Position numbers and translations under genes: made by a program. A DNA stretch of 64,000 nt from Calditrichota bacterium (lineage in GTDB: Bacteria; Calditrichota; Calditrichia; RBG-13-44-9; J042): contig JAADJD010000019.1 of assembly GCA_013150955.1 (NCBI GenBank), positions 1-64,000 of the forward strand, read 5' to 3'. Positions 61,306 to 64,000 of the stretch are shown piece by piece. A model generated the notes under the pieces. The model ran no database searches and was not told the DNA's origin. It saw only the letters and a list, made by a program, of their open reading frames with translations. Positions within the stretch are counted from its first letter, which is position 1, and each line of letters opens with the position of its first letter.

Positions 61306-61323
61306 TAAACCAAGGAGGGTGAT

Positions 61324-61695
61324 ATGAAATTCCTGGTTGTTGATGATTCGCCCACCATGCGCCGCATTGTGATCAATGCGTTGAAACGGCTGGGCTACAC
61401 CGAATTTATCGAGGCGGAAGATGGAAAGGACGCCCTGGCAAAATTGCATGTGGAACCGGTGGATTTTGTCATCACCGATTGGAATATGCCGAACATGTCC
61501 GGGCTGGACTTTGTGAAAGCGGTGCGCAGTAACGATCGGTTCAGCAATTTGCCCATTTTAATGGTAACCACCCGGGGCATGAAAGAAGATGTGCTGGATG
61601 CCCTGAAAGCACGGGTCAACAATTACGTGATCAAACCCTTTACACCGCAGGTATTAAAAGAAAAGATCGAGCAGGTTTTAGAAGCCATCTCGTAA
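61324..61695 (+). CDS. cheY: Chemotaxis response regulator CheY
   Basis: A 123-residue receiver. The acidic pocket is in LVVDDSPTMRRIV, the phosphorylated aspartate in DFVITDWNMPNMSGLDFVKA (~54), the Thr/Ser switch in ILMVTTRGMKED and the lysine in NYVIKPFTPQVL. No effector domain is present, consistent with CheY binding the motor switch. An AAGGAGGGTG site precedes it. Confidence 0.95.
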   Translation: MKFLVVDDSPTMRRIVINALKRLGYTEFIEAEDGKDALAKLHVEPVDFVITDWNMPNMSGLDFVKAVRSNDRFSNLPILMVTTRGMKEDVLDALKARVNNYVIKPFTPQVLKEKIEQVLEAIS

Positions 61696-61722
61696 TCTGC
61701 ACGTCAAATTCAGGAGAATTGA

Positions 61723-62784
61723 ATGTCCATTCGCCTATTAATTGTTGATGATTCCGCATTTATGCGGAAAGCGATTTCGATGATCCTGGAAGAGGAAGCG
61801 GATATTGAAGTTGTGGGCACGGCAAAGGATGGGCTGGAGGCGATTGAAAAGGTCAAGCGGCTGCGGCCCGATGTGGTGACCCTGGATATCGAAATGCCCC
61901 GGATGGATGGGCTGACGGCCTTGCGGCGGATCATGCAGGAGCATCCGGTGCCGGTGATCATGATCAGCTCCCTCACGTACGAAGGGGCCCGGGAAACGAT
62001 CCAGGCACTGGAACTTGGGGCCATTGATTTCATTCCCAAGCAGTTTTCCTTTGTGTCCATCGGGCAGGTGGAAATTAAGGAGCAATTGATTCAGAAGATT
62101 CGGGCGGCGGCCCAATCTCGGTTTCGCCTGCTCAGGCGGCGGATTTCCCGACCGGCGGCATCCAGTGGCCGCCGAATTCATTTTCCCCGCCTGCCTTCCG
62201 TCAAGATCATTGTGATCGGCATATCAACCGGTGGGCCTCTCTCGCTTCAAAAAGTCATTCCCCGCCTGCCGGCAGAATTCTCGGTGCCCATCGCCATTGT
62301 GCAGCACATGCCCCCGAATTTCACCCGCCTGTTGGCCGAGCGACTGGATAATCTAAGTGCCTTACGGGTGGTCGAGGCTCAGGACAATATGCCCATTGCT
62401 CCGGGAACCGTTTACGTGGCACCGGGAGGATGGCATTTGTGTATCCGGAAACGCCTGAATGGTACCACCTGTTGCCTGTCCCAGGAACCGAAAAATTTGC
62501 TCTTCCGCCCCTCGGCGGATGTGTTGTTCGAATCGGCCAGCCGGGTGTTTGGCAAGGATGTTTTAGCCATTGTCATGACCGGAATGGGCAAGGACGGACT
62601 GAAGGGGGCGCAAATAATCAAAGCCGCCGGGGGAAAAGTGATTGCCCAGGATGAAGAGACCAGTGTGGTTTATGGGATGCCCCGGGTGGTGGTGGAGGCG
62701 GGACTGGCGGATGCGGTGTTACCCCTGGAAAAAATTCCCGAGGCCCTGAGTCAGGCCGTGGGGCTGCAGGTGGTGCCCGCCTGA
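61723..62784 (+). CDS. cheB: Chemotaxis methylesterase CheB
   Basis: A 353-residue CheB. The receiver has LLIVDDSAFMRKAISMILEE and the phosphoacceptor in VTLDIEMPRMDGLTALR (~56). The esterase has the catalytic serine in VIGISTGGPLSLQKV (~165), histidine in AIVQHMPPNFTRLLAERL (~190) and aspartate in AIVMTGMGKDGLKGA (~286). It removes methyl groups from the receptor for adaptation; CheR is not in the window. Confidence 0.95.
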   Translation: MSIRLLIVDDSAFMRKAISMILEEEADIEVVGTAKDGLEAIEKVKRLRPDVVTLDIEMPRMDGLTALRRIMQEHPVPVIMISSLTYEGARETIQALELGAIDFIPKQFSFVSIGQVEIKEQLIQKIRAAAQSRFRLLRRRISRPAASSGRRIHFPRLPSVKIIVIGISTGGPLSLQKVIPRLPAEFSVPIAIVQHMPPNFTRLLAERLDNLSALRVVEAQDNMPIAPGTVYVAPGGWHLCIRKRLNGTTCCLSQEPKNLLFRPSADVLFESASRVFGKDVLAIVMTGMGKDGLKGAQIIKAAGGKVIAQDEETSVVYGMPRVVVEAGLADAVLPLEKIPEALSQAVGLQVVPA

Positions 62785-62802
62785 TTTTCCCCCAACTCCC
62801 TG

Positions 62803-62821
62803 CAAATCCCATGGGGATTTG
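62803..62821 (+). terminator. Possible terminator after cheB
   Basis: CAAATCCC pairs with GGGATTTG around a 3-base loop, 19 bp after the cheB stop. The following sequence (ATATTCCTTTTC) is only moderately T-rich. Confidence 0.45.
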
Positions 62822-62865
62822 ATATTCCTTTTCATTCCTTGGCAAACCGATCGATTGGTTTTAAA

Positions 62866-63307
62866 CCCAAATAATTCAGGCAACCACGAATCCCGCGAAT
62901 GAACCCAAAAAATATCAATAAAATCGCGAATAAACCTTTAACCCAAATAATGCATCAAACCACGAATCACACAAATAAACCCAAATAATGCAATAAACCG
63001 CGAATCCCGCGAATGAACCTAAAAAATATCAATAAAATCACGAATAAACCTCGAAGCGAATTTTCATACAGATTTAAACCAATAGATTTTATTGTTTTTA
63101 TCTGTGTTCATTCGTGAAATTCGTGGTTTAAAGCATAATTTGGGATAATTCCTAAAAATATCAACAAAATAGCGATTAAATCCCGGAACACATTTTTATC
63201 CGGATATAATCAAACGGATTTTATTATTTTTGTTCGCGTTAATTCGTGTCATTATTATTTTTGTTCGCGTTAATTCGTGTCATTCGTAGGCTAATGCATA
63301 ATCTGGG
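62866..63307 (+). repeat. Composite of nested 165-bp-family elements
   Basis: A 442-bp block flanked by the perfect duplication TTAAA (62861-62865, 63308-63312). It contains partial copies starting at 62866 and 62942, one exactly 165-bp copy at 62980-63144 in reverse orientation, and a right-end segment with a 31-bp tandem duplication (~63222-63283). The outer halves on both sides belong to one original insertion. The rest of the 656-bp gap (62822-62860 and 63313-63440) is unassigned. Confidence 0.88.
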
Positions 63308-63440
63308 TTAAAAACGATTCGTTTCCTTGCAAATTCCGGCCGGAATTTGCAGCCGAAGCAGAATTATACTTGAATTTTATTCGAAACCTTCTTACCATCC
63401 AGTTAAGTAAAGGCCGGTCTCAATGACAAAGGAGGGTACG

Positions 63441-64000
63441 ATGCATCATCGAAAGGAAAGAGATCGTTTTGGCTATTCTCGTGGGAAAAAGTGGGAAATT
63501 TTCTGGGTGTTGCTATTGTTGGTGGGGGGTATGGTCTCCTGTTCTCAGCAACCTGTTGCACCCGACGCTGATCGCGCGATCTCGGGGCCTGGCGTCCTGG
63601 AAGTCGCCGCCAGTGGCTACACCTGTGAAGAAGGGGTACAGCGCAGTGGCGCGTTGTATCGGATTTGCATGCCAGAAGAAGGATGGAATGGCGATCTGTT
63701 TGTATTTGCCCACGGGTATGTGGCTCCCAATAAGCCTTTGGAACTGGGCGATGATAGCGAACTGGTGGAGTTGGTTACCGGAATGGGATATGCCTATGCC
63801 ACCACCACATACAGTAAGAATGGTCTGGCGGTAAAACAGGGGGTGGAGGATGTAACCGATCTGGTGGCTGTATTTACCGCCCGCCACGGCGAACCCCGAT
63901 ATACCTATCTGGTGGGGGGATCGGAAGGCGGGATCATTACCACTCTGGCGGTGGAGAAATACCCCGATGTGTTTGATGGGGGCATGTCCCTTTGTGGCCC
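63441..64000 (+). CDS. Lipoprotein alpha/beta hydrolase, partial at window end
   Basis: An open frame of 186 codons running off the window, starting at ATG 63441 with AAAGGAGGG upstream. A signal peptide with lipobox (VLLLLVGGMVSCSQQPVAPD) is followed by a hydrolase fold: LFVFAHGYVAP (oxyanion-hole loop) and YLVGGSEGGIITTLAVEKYP, in which the serine of GGSEGG is the probable nucleophile, then VFDGGMSLCGP. It is an outer- or inner-membrane-anchored esterase or peptidase of the tannase/alpha-beta type. Catalytic acid and histidine would be beyond the window. Confidence 0.85.
   Translation, partial: MHHRKERDRFGYSRGKKWEIFWVLLLLVGGMVSCSQQPVAPDADRAISGPGVLEVAASGYTCEEGVQRSGALYRICMPEEGWNGDLFVFAHGYVAPNKPLELGDDSELVELVTGMGYAYATTTYSKNGLAVKQGVEDVTDLVAVFTARHGEPRYTYLVGGSEGGIITTLAVEKYPDVFDGGMSLCG

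Noticed and set aside
63222-63283. 31-bp tandem repeat as the start of a satellite or CRISPR
   Set aside because: There are only two contiguous units and both lie within a repeat-family copy, so a local duplication is sufficient.
1-64000. CRISPR array
   Set aside because: No regularly spaced direct repeats of 25-40 bp were found near the cas genes; the dispersed elements are too long and irregular and are not separated by unique spacers.
1-64000. tRNA or rRNA genes
   Set aside because: No cloverleaf with a GTTCRANYC-type T-loop or rRNA core sequence was recognised on either strand in my reading; a tRNA scan would settle it.

Overview
The window looks like part of a chromosome of a motile, probably Gram-negative bacterium. 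It encodes outer-membrane export (TolC plus a lipoprotein membrane-fusion protein), several lipoproteins and murein lytic transglycosylases. The mix of short flagellins, CsrA/FliW control, a type I-B CRISPR-Cas system and lipoprotein-rich plus-strand genes reminds me of the Calditrichota and neighbouring FCB-group phyla. That placement is an impression, not a result.

Layout. (1) 1-9.4 kb, minus strand: a type I-B CRISPR-Cas operon, cas6-cas8b-cas7-cas5-cas3-cas4. cas1 is cut off after about 70 codons by a repeat end, and a VapBC-type toxin-antitoxin pair plus repeats lie between cas4 and the cas1 remnant. No CRISPR array is visible. (2) 9.5-21.4 kb, minus strand: a late flagellar block: flgN-flgK-flgL, fliW-csrA, a small sigma-region-4-like protein, a TPR glycosyltransferase, two flagellins, fliS, fliD, flaG, a FliT-like gene and flgM, followed by a CgeB-type glycosyltransferase. 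Flagellin and fliD ribosome-binding sites sit in small hairpins that look like CsrA sites, and flagellins have sigma-28-like promoters. (3) 21.8-28.6 kb, minus strand: a TetR-TolC-HlyD-ABC-ABC-permease-permease exporter operon (YbhGFSR-like). (4) 29.3-34.0 kb, minus strand: a ThDP enzyme, an FAD dehydrogenase and a zinc-independent-looking MDR oxidoreductase. (5) 34.4-44.3 kb, mostly plus strand: a methyltransferase, DUF429, DUF1848, a PolB-like exonuclease, PAP2, an aldehyde dehydrogenase, a TPR lipoprotein, mannose-1-phosphate guanylyltransferase and PilZ. (6) 45-58.2 kb, plus strand: two lytic transglycosylases, STAS, endonuclease V, a GAF histidine kinase, a deacetylase, exported PIMT, a site-2 protease, Era and a HAD phosphatase. 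(7) 58.3-62.8 kb, plus strand: a chemotaxis operon (substrate-binding-like protein, MCP, CheW, CheY, CheB). (8) The right edge holds the start of a lipoprotein alpha/beta hydrolase.

The most unusual content is intergenic. A dispersed family of about 165-bp elements has imperfect terminal inverted repeats (CCCAGATTATGC / GCATTATTTGGG) and 5-bp target-site duplications, usually of the TTAAN type. I find at least 14 full or partial copies, including copies inserted cleanly inside other copies. A second family of 226 bp (ends CCCGTTGTGC / GCACAACGGG, 9-bp duplication) is inserted inside one of them. These non-coding elements have cut cas1 and a four-helix-bundle gene, separated tetR from its operator, landed on stop codons without harming the genes, and piled up in two composite hot spots. 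No transposase that could move them is in the window.
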